Assembly: GCA_964020975.1 (NCBI GenBank)
Contig: OZ026623.1
Location: 73,553,069 to 73,617,068, forward strand
Reading direction: 5' to 3'
Length of the DNA: 64,000 nucleotides
Origin: Hermodice carunculata
Taxonomy: Eukaryota; Annelida; Polychaeta; Eunicida; Amphinomidae
Shown: positions 1 through 12,147 of the stretch, piece by piece
Position numbering within the stretch: the stretch's first letter is position 1
How the letters are laid out: each line of letters begins with the position of its first letter
The notes under the pieces: generated by a model
What the model saw: only the letters and a program-made list of their open reading frames with translations
Told to the model about the DNA's origin: nothing
The model's database searches: none
Position numbers and translations under genes: made by a program

Positions 1-1310
1 GTGTAAGGATTTGGTTAAATTATGCAGTGATCGCTGTTTTATTTTCCAATTTGGCTACAAATTTTGAAGGCCTGGATCTGTCCCTGAATATGTTGACATT
101 TGCTCAATCAACTTTTTAATTTACATGCTTGGACCACTTGTGGTTCAGGGGCCGCACAATTGAACCTTGACCAAAATTTGCCTAGTGAACGAGCAGCTAT
201 CATGAGCTATGCCAACTCTTTATCCCTTGATCATGGTCCTTGATAGTCAAAGCAGAACACGGTTAAAATTTAACAATTTGCCAGCATTTGTCACTTGTCA
301 ATTTGATATACATGTATTCCATTCTCCACTCTCTGTTACTGTAATTTAATCTGGAAATCTAAATTGGAAATCCCTTAAGTGGTATCATCATTTATTAAGA
401 CCTACGTGCTGGAAAAATATGTACACAATACAAATTAAAACATAGAGTTGCATGATATAATGCAAATGAAATATAACTGACTCACTGAAATATGTATTGA
501 AGGCCCACACAGACAAAGTGTTAAAATGACCAAAATCCTAGATATCAAGGAAAGCATTGGCATGTAAATATGGCCAAGCCCATATTCGCCTATGCAAACA
601 TTATTTTCAAAAATGTGGAACAGCTGTCAAACATCTTAAAACATCCCACTGATATCCACTGTTGCTTTGATCAGTTCCCACTGCTGTAAGATTAAATTAT
701 ACACACAGGTCTGCAATGGCCCCATCAATTAAAGCTACAGATGCCCAACACAATCACAATAAATTATTGATATATACAGATCTAGGCCTTCTAAATTTGT
801 AACCAAATCAGGAAATATAACACTATACAAATGGTGCCCTTGGCCGCATGTGAAAGGAAGAGTTGTTAATCTGGGGATAGACTGTCAACCTAATGCAAAG
901 CTGAGGGTTGAAAGCACATCCCAAAGGTTCACAATTCTTCCTGTCATCCAAAGGCATGGACACCATTTGTTTTATCATACCGCAGAACGCTGGCCAAACC
1001 TTTTTGTCATTTTATCCTACAAAGATGGATTTATGTGCATGGTTTCAGTTCGTCTCATGTGTCATGCGCTTTGGAGTCAAGGCCGGGTCACAGCCGCAAT
1101 GCTATCTAGCGGCAAAAACAGCGACAGGAAACAGGAAGAACTGTTACCCACCCTACTGACCAATCACAGGTACAGATTACTCCCTGAGGTGTAATAATAA
1201 TCACAGCACGATTCGACCCGACTCATATAAGTCATGTTAAAATAACTGAGCCACCTGAAAATTTACTTAGCCAAATGACTGAAACATTAGCACTTGGCTA
1301 ATGGCACCTG

Positions 1311-1313
<3 letters not shown>
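1..1313. other. no gene recognised (probably CAND1 intron)
   Basis: AT-rich sequence with only short open frames, the longest 114 codons at 850-1194 without recognisable motifs. Given CAND1 exon 1 at 6163-6204 on the minus strand, this is most likely intron sequence. Confidence 0.5.

Positions 1314-1359
<46 letters not shown>
1314..1359. repeat. (TA)n microsatellite
   Basis: An uninterrupted TA dinucleotide run of about 45 bases. Confidence 0.95.
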
Positions 1360-1365
<6 letters not shown>

Positions 1366-1799
1366 GATTATTTTGACCATAGGTCAGATTGTCATTTCTG
1401 CTATTCTCATCATTCGGTGACGACCATAGGTCACTATTCTGCAATTTCTGACCGTGTTTTTATCAACTAAAATATACTGCATCATTTTGTCAATCATATA
1501 AGCCCAAGTTGTATGCTCTTTCTTTTGGAACCATGTCATGTTTTCCTGGGAGTGCCAAACATTACAAAAATCATACCAAGGACTGAAAATAGTATTCTAT
1601 TTTCCTTATGCTGACACATGGTCATAATGGCCTACTCCCTATTTTCACTGCACAGTCAGAACAGCCACTATTTACACCGTACGGTCAGTCCCATATTTTT
1701 ACTGGGCAGTCAAGATAGCATGACCTCTGATATCACCGTGCATGGACAAAACCATCATCCTACATACACATATATATGTATATATATTGTATGTAGGCC

Positions 1800-1985
1800 T
1801 ATATATATATCAGGGCACGAACATTTTTTTAAAAAGCAATCGTCGGCAGGACAAGTGAATTTTAAAATCCACTTGTCCGTCTGCAAAATCGACTTGTCTG
1901 AATGTAGCCCGGTGCGGCAAACATAGTAATATTCTTTTTCTTCAATCCATACATACAGGCCTGGACAAACCATTTACCCTGATGT
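1800..1985 (+). repeat. dispersed repeat with CAGGGCACGAAC start, copy 1
   Basis: It starts ATATCAGGGCACGAAC after a TA-rich stretch and contains several GACAAGT motifs. A diverged copy in the opposite orientation lies at 3340-3476. Both are flanked by TA-rich microsatellite. Class unknown; a short DNA element is possible. Confidence 0.55.
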
Positions 1986-1989
1986 AGCA

Positions 1990-3339
1990 CTTATTGTTGC
2001 TTGTAAATCGGCAAAAATCTGTCAATTTTTACCACAATTCTAGCTATGACTGCAAACAGTAAAAATGAAAAAAAAAAAGTAAATAAATAAAAATAAAAAA
2101 TACACATTGAAAAGTAAACTACTTGCATAGGGTGACTCACGATGAAAAATACTGTGTAATTTTTGGAAGTCACTGTTCCAGATAAATCTAATACAGATTA
2201 ATAGTTGTATTGGTTTTAACATCGTCTTTCTTCTTGCCACTGATGGGATGTACATGGACGCCATCGTTTTCGTACTACCATGAATGCTATCCGTACATCG
2301 TTGTCAATTTGTGTATACAGTATCAGCAAGTTCCGAGTAATAAATGGTGCTCTAAATTCAAATTCAAATGAAGAATTTAAAATCAGAAAACCGTCTCCTT
2401 GTAATGCACATCGAGCGTGCGGTCACCATCCTTCCAACCACTGTATACGAACAGCTGCATTGGCCATGTGGTTTGACAAACAACACATCACCTGATTGGT
2501 CAATTGAGTCACATGCAAAAATGAGCCAATCACGACTCGTGTTATAGTGTGTTCATCATGGCTTCCACCCTGTGTGAACCTTCCGAAATTTATGGAAGGA
2601 ACACACAAACGGGAAGCTTTTTTTTTTTAATTGCAGCATGCGAAAATAAAGATTCCAGTGTTTATAGCAACAATTATTTGGAGTCACAGGCAAATACGCA
2701 AAGGTAGGGGGATAGAGAAAAATGCCGAATGTGTGACAGATCAGTCAGCAGGATGCTCCGTTCACCGTAGATTACTCCACACGGTCACTTGCGTGTGACT
2801 GGCAGATGTGTGTTTTGTTTGGCTGGGAAGTCAACTTGCCGCACCTTTACATGATCTCTCCAACACTTTTAGAGCCCACCGATAAATTGTCTTTGATGCT
2901 AATTTGCTCAAGAATTCGCCATGCAAGTTTTAAAATTTTTTGATGTTCCTTTGTCATCGTTCGGGCAGATTAGACTGACGGTGAGGTGCTGTGACCTTGC
3001 CCCGATACGGGCGAAAGCCAATACACCCAATGCATGACTGCTGGTACCTTTGATCTTGTCATCGTATGTACGCAACAGTCAAAGTACCTGCTTGTTTTGA
3101 CAGAAATCAAGTAGTTAGTCAAGTCCTGTTGAATACACCTGCTGACCATGTAATTGTTTAAACCTGGATTGTTTACTTTAGGCCAGGGGATTATCTATTG
3201 CGCATTGGCGTCCCCACGCACATGCCTGCATTGGTGTGTATGTTCTGTTCACACGGACCACAGTAATCGCCAACATATGGAGTGTCGTGAAGGCTCTGAC
3301 TGCTCATCATCATGTTGCCATGCATGCAAACAGACATAA
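1990..3339. other. no gene recognised
   Basis: Unremarkable AT-rich sequence with a short poly-A-rich stretch near 2065-2100. No exon with family similarity was seen on either strand. Confidence 0.5.
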
Positions 3340-3476
3340 TTTCAGTCCAATTAAAAAAGAAAAAATTAGCTTGTCCACAGGACAAGTTGAATTTGAAAGT
3401 CACTTGTCCGAGAAGAGCTTTAGCTTGTCCCGGAACGTCGGATCATAGAAATTTTCGCACCCTGATATAAATATAT
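3340..3476 (-). repeat. dispersed repeat with CAGGGCACGAAC start, copy 2
   Basis: Read on the minus strand it begins ATATCAGGGTGCGAAA and carries GACAAG motifs spaced like those of the copy at 1800-1985. The copies are clearly diverged, so the insertion is old. Confidence 0.55.
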
Positions 3477-3819
3477 ATATATATACATATGTATTATATG
3501 CATATAGTATGTTACATGTAGGCCTATGTATAAACATATCTTTTTCACCTGGATTACCCAGCAGTTTTGCCACAGTCTCATTATTAGCAAGAGATGGACA
3601 AACTAGGTACATGCATCTGCTGTCACTTGATACTTTAACTAAAATCCACGGATGCATATTAAAAACCATAAGGCATTTTTCAAAATCTGTGGTGCAATTT
3701 CCACTATGGAGATCCACAATTGGTTACAAGGGTAACATGCCTTCTGCTTTCTAGTGCTCCTATAATTTCAAGGTACATGGTTCAATAATGGGAGTCATCT
3801 GGTCGTTTTATATAATGAT

Positions 3820-4019
3820 AAACTTTATTTCTTTATGGGAATTGAGAAAATAGCCTGCGGCTAATACAAATCTCTCTCCTCAAATAGTTTTATATTTTTA
3901 TTGTAAAACGCCTTTTGTGTTCTCTCTGGTGCTACTTGCCATTCTAACACATGCATGATTATAGAATGTATTTTATGAACAGTGTACCTATAAAATAAAA
4001 TCAATCAATCAATCAATCG
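3820..4019 (+). mobile_element. retroposon 3' end with (AATC)n tail
   Basis: An AT-rich tract ends TATAAAATAAAATCAATCAA in a short AATC tandem tail, the usual 3' signature of non-LTR retroposons. No coding part is left, so LINE versus SINE origin is not decidable. Confidence 0.45.
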
Positions 4020-4025
4020 AAACAC

Positions 4026-4180
4026 ACCTGGCTAGCTGTTTTCATGGTACCATGACAACAGACTGGTATTTTCATGGTATTATGACAGCAGCATGAGACC
4101 GGCCGTCTATTTTCATGGTCCAGACTATAAACGAATATAGCTGGCTATATTCACGGTGTACAATTATTTGCCCATTTATG
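4026..4180 (+). repeat. degenerate tandem repeat with TATTTTCATGGT
   Basis: Three to four degenerate copies of a unit containing TTTTCATGGT, about 45 bases apart. Confidence 0.5.
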
Positions 4181-4199
4181 CAATACAGAGGCAATAGAT

Positions 4200-6160
4200 A
4201 ATCTGTTTCCACAGTGTCAGGACCGCATACTATCCTGTGCTCAAAAAATATATGCGTGGTAGACAGTCATTCAGGCTGCATTATGGTGTATTATCAATAT
4301 TTTTGACATACATGCTTTTGGCTTGGCAATGGGGTATATACACTTCCAATTGAAAACTGAGTGACAAGATAGATGGTCGAGCATACGTGTTGTAAGGGAT
4401 GGGGGATTTTTCAGGAAAAAACATATTTTGGCCTTAGATTTGAATCTTGAATGTTTTCCTCCTACCTGGTCCAGTACAACACGATACGCAGGTACATGTA
4501 GAACAGAATGACCGCATTTCACCCCAACAGCAATGACCACAAGTTATAGTTTATTTCTAAGCTTTCAAAGTGCTGTCCGCCAACATATTAATTGAAACTA
4601 TACATGACATCTTTCTGTGTTTTGCTTCGCATATTTAAACACTACCATGATAACGACTGCAGAGTCTTAGATGCTGAACTTGTCGAGCGGAATGAGGTTG
4701 TTGAAAGTGGACCGGAAATAGGTCACAGTCACCCACTTACATCTGATTGCCTGAACCCCACCATGAAAATAGAATTCTCACTGAAATCACAATATTTACC
4801 GTAAAAATAGTGAGCTATTACCATAAGCACGTGAATACAGGACATAACAGAACAGTCAATTGTCAAATCAGAACACTGCTCAGTATCTAGTCAACAAAGT
4901 TGATTATCTCAGTCACATCCTACTGCGCATGCACACATGGGTGTAGCCATTGCCTTTTTTATAATGCATCCCAGGTAATTTCCGTAGTTTTATTTACTTT
5001 AAAGTCTCAAACTTACCGACCTTTATGGAAATTGTGTAAATGACTCATAACTATTCAGAAAACTTCAATAAAGTGTAATAAATGATCACGATTCCCCAAC
5101 TCAAATCGTCCACACCGCGATGAAATGTGGGCCTTGCAAACATGCTTATGGGGCTGGAAATGGGTTTCCGCAGAAAAGAAAAACTTCACAGGTGTGAGGG
5201 TAACCTAAATAAACACCGCCAAGTATGTAACATTCTTGCGCACGTTGCGTGATACCTTAATTAATGTCTGCAGTCATCATTAACCAGGGTTGCTCCTGGA
5301 AGCCTCCCACATCGCAACTCACGCTATATCCCTCTGATGCCCCGAATGGTAAAGCTGCCAAAGTACGATCAGATTTGGTGTTATCGCGAGAGAGGCAACG
5401 ACTGTTCGTACTGACTATGTCTCTGCCACAGGTTACGACACTATTTCAATGGGGATATAGAGCTCTTGGGCACAGCAGTTAAATTTGAGGAACTGTGTCT
5501 AACAAAAAGAAAGGCTGTACGGCAGATGGGTTTGTTCAGCCACTCAAGGCACTACGGCCTTGCTCCTCTAGACTGGTTTAGTAGAGGGCCGCTAGAGGGA
5601 CCAAGCCACATCCACCAACGTTATTATGGATACTTTTTAATGCTGATGCTCTCATCTTAGGCTATGCTTCAAGTTTCTACATATTACACTGCACGGTCTA
5701 CAGAACAGAGAAGATATTTCAGTTCACATTCATCACAGATTGTATGAACGCTGAAAATAAACTGGATTTCTGCCAGCATATTGACAACTGCAGTCTGCAC
5801 GTCTTGTGCATTGGCCACAGTCATCCTCCATGACCAAACAAAACTGAGTCACTGACTGACATTGTCCTTGTCGCTGTCTGCTCAAGATTCTGACACTGTT
5901 TTTTGTTCAAATCAAACTCAACAATATATCGTGTGCCTGCACGTTGATGGAAATGCTCGAAGTGAAACGCTTTAACCTTTTAACACGTGGGGGTTCAGAC
6001 GACAAGGTGCTTTATTGTTCAGTTTCACAAATTCTTAAATTAAATTAACATTCTGCGCCTTCCTGAGTCAAACTGGAACTGTCAAAACCCGAGGTTTGGA
6101 GGAGCCGGCTAATCCAACATGGCGGATACCATGCAGACACACGCTTCAAAGTTTCTTCTC
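4200..6160. other. CAND1 intron 1 sequence, nothing recognised
   Basis: No exon of known family was found. CpG content rises towards 6160, as expected near the promoter; a TGCGCATGCAC motif (NRF-1-like) is seen at about 4923. Confidence 0.5.
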
Positions 6161-6162
6161 AC

Positions 6163-6204
6163 CTTTTCCAGTAAATTCGCTATATGATACGACACGCTCG
6201 CCAT
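6163..6204 (-). CDS. CAND1: CAND1 first coding exon (partial gene)
   Basis: Seen: on the minus strand an ATG at 6204 opens the 14-codon exon MASVSYHIANLLEK, followed directly by the strong donor GTGAGAAG at 6162. Known: human CAND1 starts MASASYHISNLLEK and is then interrupted by an intron, so 12 of 14 residues match and the exon border agrees. CAND1 is a large HEAT-repeat protein that binds unneddylated cullin-RBX1 and acts as the exchange factor for F-box and other substrate receptors of SCF ligases. The start was chosen because it begins the conserved N-terminus and lies in a CAAGATGG context that is also a YY1 site. Inference: the remaining exons continue below 6163. I could not recognise exon 2 (expected MTS-DKDFRFMATNDLM-like) between 1 and 6160, so intron 1 probably exceeds 6 kb. 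The identification rests on a short exon plus promoter context. Confidence 0.85.
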
Positions 6205-6450
6205 CTTGAGGCTTTAAGATGTCGAACCCACTGCAGTGATGATTCTTTTGTTTGTACACACGCGATGTTATTTTGACGGACTTCACGATTCCACAACTTT
6301 CACTCCCTTCCAAACCGTAAAAGCGCATGCGCTGCCGCATACATTGTGCCCTCTGGTGTTGAAAATGATAACTGTTGGAACTGCAGGGGATATTTCATTA
6401 TTGTTTCGCGGGGAACAAAAAGTAAACTAATGGTAGGGCAATCTTACTTT
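6205..6450 (-). promoter_or_regulatory. CAND1 promoter region with NRF-1 and YY1-type sites
   Basis: Upstream of the CAND1 start on the minus strand the sequence is richer in CpG than its surroundings. It contains a perfect NRF-1 palindrome, GCGCATGCGC, at 6323-6332. The start codon itself sits in CAAGATGGCGA, the YY1 motif typical of TATA-less housekeeping promoters, where it commonly lies just downstream of the transcription start. A second motif of the same type, CATGGCGGA on the plus strand near 6119, lies within intron 1. No TATA box is evident. The transcription start probably lies between about 6210 and 6320; this is inferred from the motif positions. Confidence 0.6.
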
Positions 6451-6780
6451 ATAACGAACTTTTGTACCTGATGTTTCTGACAATTTTTAGGTTGTGTTGA
6501 ACTTTCACGTGTATCAATTCAAATAATGTTTACGTAAATAAATGTTGCACTTTCCAGGATAAAAAGAAAAAAAAATGTGTGAATATGTGCATGCTTGGCT
6601 AACTCACGTGTTGAAAATGTACTTCGTAAAGTTCCACCAGGCCAGTTTACAGGAGCCTATTACCATGTTTAATAATGGGAATCTGACATACCGGGAGGAA
6701 ATTTCGTTCAAGTGTTGTACACGCATTATGCGCTATTACTCTGTATATGTGCTCTACTGTTCCAAATCATTTATAATCCT
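6451..6780. other. no gene recognised
   Basis: AT-rich sequence between the CAND1 promoter and an (AAAC)-rich tract. An open frame here is carried mainly by the simple repeats downstream. Confidence 0.5.
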
Positions 6781-6781
6781 A

Positions 6782-6870
6782 AACAAACAAAATTACAAAC
6801 AAAAAACAAAAAACAAACAAACAAAACAAAAAACAAAACAAAACAAAACAAAAACAAAACAAAAACAAAA
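6782..6870. repeat. (AAAC)n-rich low-complexity tract
   Basis: An imperfect run of AAAC and AAAAC units that leads directly into the 210-base tandem array. Confidence 0.9.
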
Positions 6871-7002
6871 CGGAGTGCCATCTAGTGATGCAAAACTGCA
6901 CAGACTGGAGCAATGTACATTCCTAGTAAGCGTGATGAGAATCGAACAAACGGAAAAACTTTTGCGCAAGCAGTTCAGGAGAAGTAAAAAATTGCAAACA
7001 CA

Positions 7003-7051
<49 letters not shown>

Positions 7052-7451
7052 ACACACACACAAAACAAAACAAACCAAAAACGGAGTGCCATCTAGTGAT
7101 GCAAAACTGCACAGACTGGAGCAATGTACATTCCTAGTAAGCGTGATGAGAATCGAACAAACGGAAAAACTTTTGCGCAAGCAGTTCAGGAGAAGTAAAA
7201 AATTGCAAACACACACACATACACACACACACACACACACACCACACACATACATACACACACACACACACAAAACAAAACAAACCAAAAACGGAGTGCC
7301 ATATAGTGATGCAAAACTGCACAGACTGGAGCAATGTACATTCCTAGTAAGCGTGATGAGAATCGAACAAACGGAAAAACTTTTGCGCAAGCAGTTTCAG
7401 GAGAAGTAAAAAATTGCAAACACACAGACACACACACACACACACACATAC
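6871..7451 (+). repeat. 210-base tandem array, three copies, each with a (CA)n block
   Basis: The unit begins CGGAGTGCCATCTAGTGATG at 6871, 7082 and 7292. Each unit carries about 125 almost identical bases, a (CA)n run of variable length and an AAAACAAAACAAACC linker; the last unit lacks the linker. The unit resembles the GCAGTGCCACCTAGTGAAC and GGAGAAG-AAATTGCAAA-CACACA portions of the Helitron-like repeat at 9621-13999. It therefore probably arose by tandem amplification of that family's 3' part. Confidence 0.9.
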
Positions 7452-7678
7452 AATCATTCTAGAATTTTTTGCAGCAACGCTATTGAACAAATTAAGGTAT
7501 AGTTGTCCTGCAGGCATGTTCTTATTCATTTAAAAAGCAGTTGGTCATGCAGTTTCAGAAGATTTTTAAAAGCCTCCAGACTTTAACCAAAAAGTTCATA
7601 ACAAAAGAGAAAAATGCTGAAGCATGACTAATTGATCAAATAAATTTGTGGAGCCCAGGGCGGGTATAAAGCCCTACA

Positions 7679-7975
<297 letters not shown>

Positions 7976-8516
7976 GCAGCACCAGCTATTTGCATAACTT
8001 TGGTTGAGAATAAGTCCGGGTAAATAATTTCCATCATGCTTGAAGCAAATCTGGCTTGTGGTTTCAGAAAAGAAGGCAAAAATTATAAAAAGACACATAA
8101 CATCATTTTTTAAATGCAGCAACACCTATTTGAACAAATAAAGGTCTCATGGTCCCCAGAAGTGTTCCTGAACTTTGAAGCAAGATGGGCCATAAATTGA
8201 TTTCAGAGAGGAAGAATTTTGAACATTTTCTCAACAACACACAAAATCACAAAATCCTCAAATATATATAGCTGGATTTTTACCATTTGAAAAACTTGGT
8301 AGAGACCCACTCAATGCACATCCCCATCAACGTTAAAGTACATCTGAACAAAATTTTTTTTGTTAAATAAAAATGTGAAATTATTGATAATCAATGACAG
8401 ACAACAGGTGGAGACCCATATTACAAGTGCAGCTGATTGAGTTTTTAGTTAGCTGACTTCAAAGCACATCAAGGTGGATTTTAAAAATTGTTTTATTTGC
8501 CAATATATTCCTTTAC
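7976..8516 (+). repeat. 540-base direct duplication, copy 1
   Basis: It starts GCAGCACCAGCTATTTGCAT and is nearly identical over its whole length to 8790-9333; differences are a few indels and substitutions. It ends at the assembly gap. The sequence belongs to the same GCAGCACCACCTGGTGAACA-type family as 9621-13999. Confidence 0.9.
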
Positions 8517-8716
8517 NNNNNNNNNNNNNNNNNNNNNNNNNNNNNNNNNNNNNNNNNNNNNNNNNNNNNNNNNNNNNNNNNNNNNNNNNNNNNNNNNNNN
8601 NNNNNNNNNNNNNNNNNNNNNNNNNNNNNNNNNNNNNNNNNNNNNNNNNNNNNNNNNNNNNNNNNNNNNNNNNNNNNNNNNNNNNNNNNNNNNNNNNNNN
8701 NNNNNNNNNNNNNNNN
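8517..8716. other. assembly gap (200 Ns)
   Basis: Exactly 200 N characters, a conventional gap size, so the real gap length is unknown. Open frames crossing it are meaningless. Confidence 0.99.

Positions 8717-8786
<70 letters not shown>
8717..8786. repeat. (TA)n microsatellite
   Basis: A TA run adjoining the gap; it probably caused the assembly break. Confidence 0.95.
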
Positions 8787-8789
8787 TAA

Positions 8790-9333
8790 GCAGCACCAGC
8801 TATTGCATAACTTTGGTTGCGAATAAGTCCGGGTAAATAATTTCCATCATGCTTGAAGCAAATCTGGCTTGTGGTTTCAGAAAAGAAGGCAAAAATTATA
8901 AAAAGACACATGACATCATTTTTTTTTAAAATGCAGCAACACCTATTCGAACAAATAAAGGTCTCATGGTCCCCAGAAGTGTTCCTGAACTTTGAAGCAA
9001 GATGGGCCATAAATTGATTTCAGAGAGGAAGATTTTTGAACATTTTCTCAACAACACACAAAAATCACAAAATCCTCAAATATATATAGCTGGAGTTTTA
9101 CCATTTGAAAAACTTGGTAGAGACCCACTCAATGCACATCCCCATCAACGTTAAAGTACATCTGAACAAAAATTTTTTTGTTAAATAAAAATGTGAAATT
9201 ATTGATAATCAATGACAGACAACAGGTGGAGACCCATATTACAAGTGCAGCTGATCGAGTTTTTAGTTAGCTGACTTCAAAGCACATCAAGGTGGATTTT
9301 AAAATTGTTTTATTTGCCAATATATTCCTTTAT
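8790..9333 (+). repeat. 540-base direct duplication, copy 2
   Basis: Near-identical to 7976-8516 in the same orientation, again preceded by (TA)n. It may be a recent segmental duplication or two alleles placed side by side by the assembler. Confidence 0.9.
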
Positions 9334-10552
9334 TTAACTATTTTGAAGCCTTTCAATTAAGTTGTCTGACTGTCAGTAGGATTTGCTCTTAGTTACAATG
9401 AATTAGTTAAATGGGTCTTTGAACACTGGCAATTTTGCATCATGATGCCACTGAATTGATATAAAATTGTAATTTCTCAGTAGCACAGAGGTTCAGTAAT
9501 TTTCTACATATTAAATACATAAGATTGATAAGAATTTTGTATCTCCTTAAATATTTTTGCCAAAATGAGCAGGTAACCTGGGTTAGATTTTCTTTAAAAC
9601 AAGTCAGTGGTTTTCTTTAAACAAGAGGGCTGATAGAACAGCCCATGCTCAGCTGACCCAAGCTAGTTCACAAAATCAAAGTTGTAACCCAACAGACATG
9701 TGTTGAGTTTTTGCAAAGTCCATATTACATTTCAAAGTACATGTATATCCAAGATATATCTTAAGAAATTCATTAAGATGTGAATTAGCATTAGAATGCA
9801 TATTGACTTGCATAGTAATCAATAGAAAAGGTGCATTTACCGACAAGTACCCAAATGGAAAAAAATCGTTAAAGATGTGTAATCCACAGCAGTGCCACCC
9901 AGTGAACAAATTTGTTGTACCCTTTCACAAGGAACATATCCACAAAGTTTCAGCTAAATCTGAGTGACTGTTATGGAGAATAAGTCACAAAAGAAAAAAA
10001 ATAGTGAAACAAACACACACAAAAATCAGGAAAACAATGCAGCACCACCTGGTGAACAATATAAAAACTAGGAGTGTTCCCGTGTGATATCTAAGAAATT
10101 GAGTGAGCGGTTTCAGAAAGGAAGATTTTTTTAAGATTTCGCCCCCAAAATTCATAGAAAAAATCCAAAAATCACTGGGGCGTGACTATCTGAACAAACA
10201 TGGTAGAGAATCGCCCAAGGGACATTGCCACCAATTAAGCTTGAAGTCAATCTGGTTGACAGTTTCGGAGAAGTTGAAAATGTGAATTAGCATTAGAATG
10301 CCAATTGGCTTGATAGTAATCAATAGGAAAAGTGCATTTGCCGGTAAGTACCCGAATTGACAAAAAATCGCTAAAACTCAGGAATCCGCAGTGCCACATA
10401 GTCAATAACTTTGTACCCTTTCACAAGGAACAAATCCTCAAAGTTTCGGCTTAATCTGAGAGACTGTTCCGGAGAAGAAGTTGAAAATTGCAAAAACACA
10501 CAAAAAGTCATAAAAAATAGAAAAATTGCAGCACCACCCGGTGAACAAATTA

Positions 10553-12147
10553 ACAAGTTTACAAGTTTTATTAGCAATCCATATTCAGAAAATACATTCT
10601 ATTGAGGCATGGGGGTTCATAAAAATATATATACATATTAAAACAGTGAAGAGACCAGTTTGTAAAATAAAAGTAAGAACATTGAGATACATGGTACAAT
10701 TGCAGTGAAAAATATTTCAGACAATTTATAAATTAGTAAAAGCTAGATACTTGGCACAACAGAAGTAGTGAGTGCCTAAAAAGGCTCAATGTTGCTAAAA
10801 ACATAATTTACCACCTTTTTCTTAAAACTGTACAGGGATTGCGTATCACGGATATGCTGGGGGGGGGGGGGGGGGAGAGCATTCCAGCTTTTAGCACCAG
10901 TGGTATGGAATGAGTTTAAATGGGATTTTCGGAATAAGAAATTGCCAGCATCCTTTGATCGGGTATTGTAAGAATGGATAGAAGAGGTACGAGTAAAGAA
11001 AGTGGTAAGGTAATCAGGAGTTTTGTTGTCGGTGATCTTCCACATCAATTTGCAGTGATTGTAGAAGAATCTTTGCTTGATACTCAATGTTTGATGGTGT
11101 CCAGCATATCCGTGATATGAGTTCTGGGGGCACACTCTACAATTATCTTCATAGCCCTGTTTTGAATCTGTTGAAGTTTAACCAGATCCTGTTTTCGGAT
11201 ACTATTGCTCCACACTGCACTACAGTAGTCAATATGGGGCAGTATGAGTGTGTTGTACAAGGTGACTTTAGTGTTAGGTGGTATGTATCAAGCTGCCCTA
11301 GAGAAAACACCTATTGCCCTTTTCACCTTATTCAAGACTGTTTCAAAGTGATCATTGAATTTAAGTCTGGAGTCAATTTATACTCCAAGGTACTTGCAAG
11401 AGTCACACTGTGTGACAGGCTCAGAAACCAGTGTCAAGTCAAGAGTAAAATTGTTGGCTTTATTGCTAATAAGCATACTATTAGTTTTGTCAAGGTGCAA
11501 GCTGAACTTTTTGGGTTTGATGCATGTAGCTACTAGGGAAAGGTCTTCCCGTAGGACACGAGATATGGTGTCAACATTTGGACTAGAATAATAGAAAAGG
11601 GTCTCATCTGCATATAGATTCAAGTAAGAATATTTGAAGCAAGCACCAATTTCTTTCATATAAAGTAAAAAGAGAAGCGGTCCAAGAATTGAGCCTTGGG
11701 GAACACCTGTAGTTATGGACCTGGAATCAGACAGATTACCATTGACACATGTAGCCTGTTTCCTGTTGCTGAGGTAGCTCCTAAACCATTCAAACTGGGA
11801 AATTCTAAATCCATACCATTTGAGTTTGTCTTAGAGAATGACATGGTCAGCAGTGTCAAAGGCTTTACGCAGATCAAGAGCCACTAATCCCACACAGATT
11901 CCCTTCGCAATTTCACACAACGAAATTCAGTGAAATTGTGAAGGGAAGTCTGTGTCGAATGTTCAGGTCTGAAGCCTGATTGATGAGGCACTATAATTTT
12001 GTGCTTAGACAGATATTCATAAACTTGATTGTGGACTATGCATTCCAGGAAATTGGAAACAATGGGTACAATTGATATAGGTCTGTAATTGGGTCTGTTT
12101 TTGTTCCTTTTTTATGGATTGCAAATGTATGAGCCATATCCCATGCA
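10553..12147 (-). mobile_element. LINE (CR1/L2-like), 5'-truncated, RT and C-terminal part
   Basis: The minus strand encodes pieces of a non-LTR reverse transcriptase: a palm segment ending in LYADETLFYYSS (YADD box as YADE), then KTNSMLISNKANN and CKYLGV, and near the 3' end SYNTRSKDAGNFLF and GAKSWNALP, the usual C-terminal block of CR1/L2-type elements. The upstream GVPQGS-ILGPLLF region is visible around 11670-11720. The 3' end carries a short octamer-like tail (ACTTGTAA ACTTGTTA), as in CR1/L2 elements. The element is broken by frame changes and has lost its endonuclease. It sits inside the Helitron-like repeat: the sequences on its two sides rejoin into the GTGAACAA...GTGTTCC module seen uninterrupted near 10060. 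Confidence 0.85.

Noticed and set aside
850-1194. 114-codon open frame
   Set aside because: No recognisable domain, no splice or promoter context, and it lies in the presumed CAND1 intron on the opposite strand.
6575-7409. Open frames through the (CA)n tandem units
   Set aside because: Length comes from CA and AAAC simple repeats; the short unique parts show no known motif and sit in a non-coding tandem array.
8449-8836. Open frames running through the N gap
   Set aside because: The central residues are unknown and the rest is TA repeat; no coding evidence.
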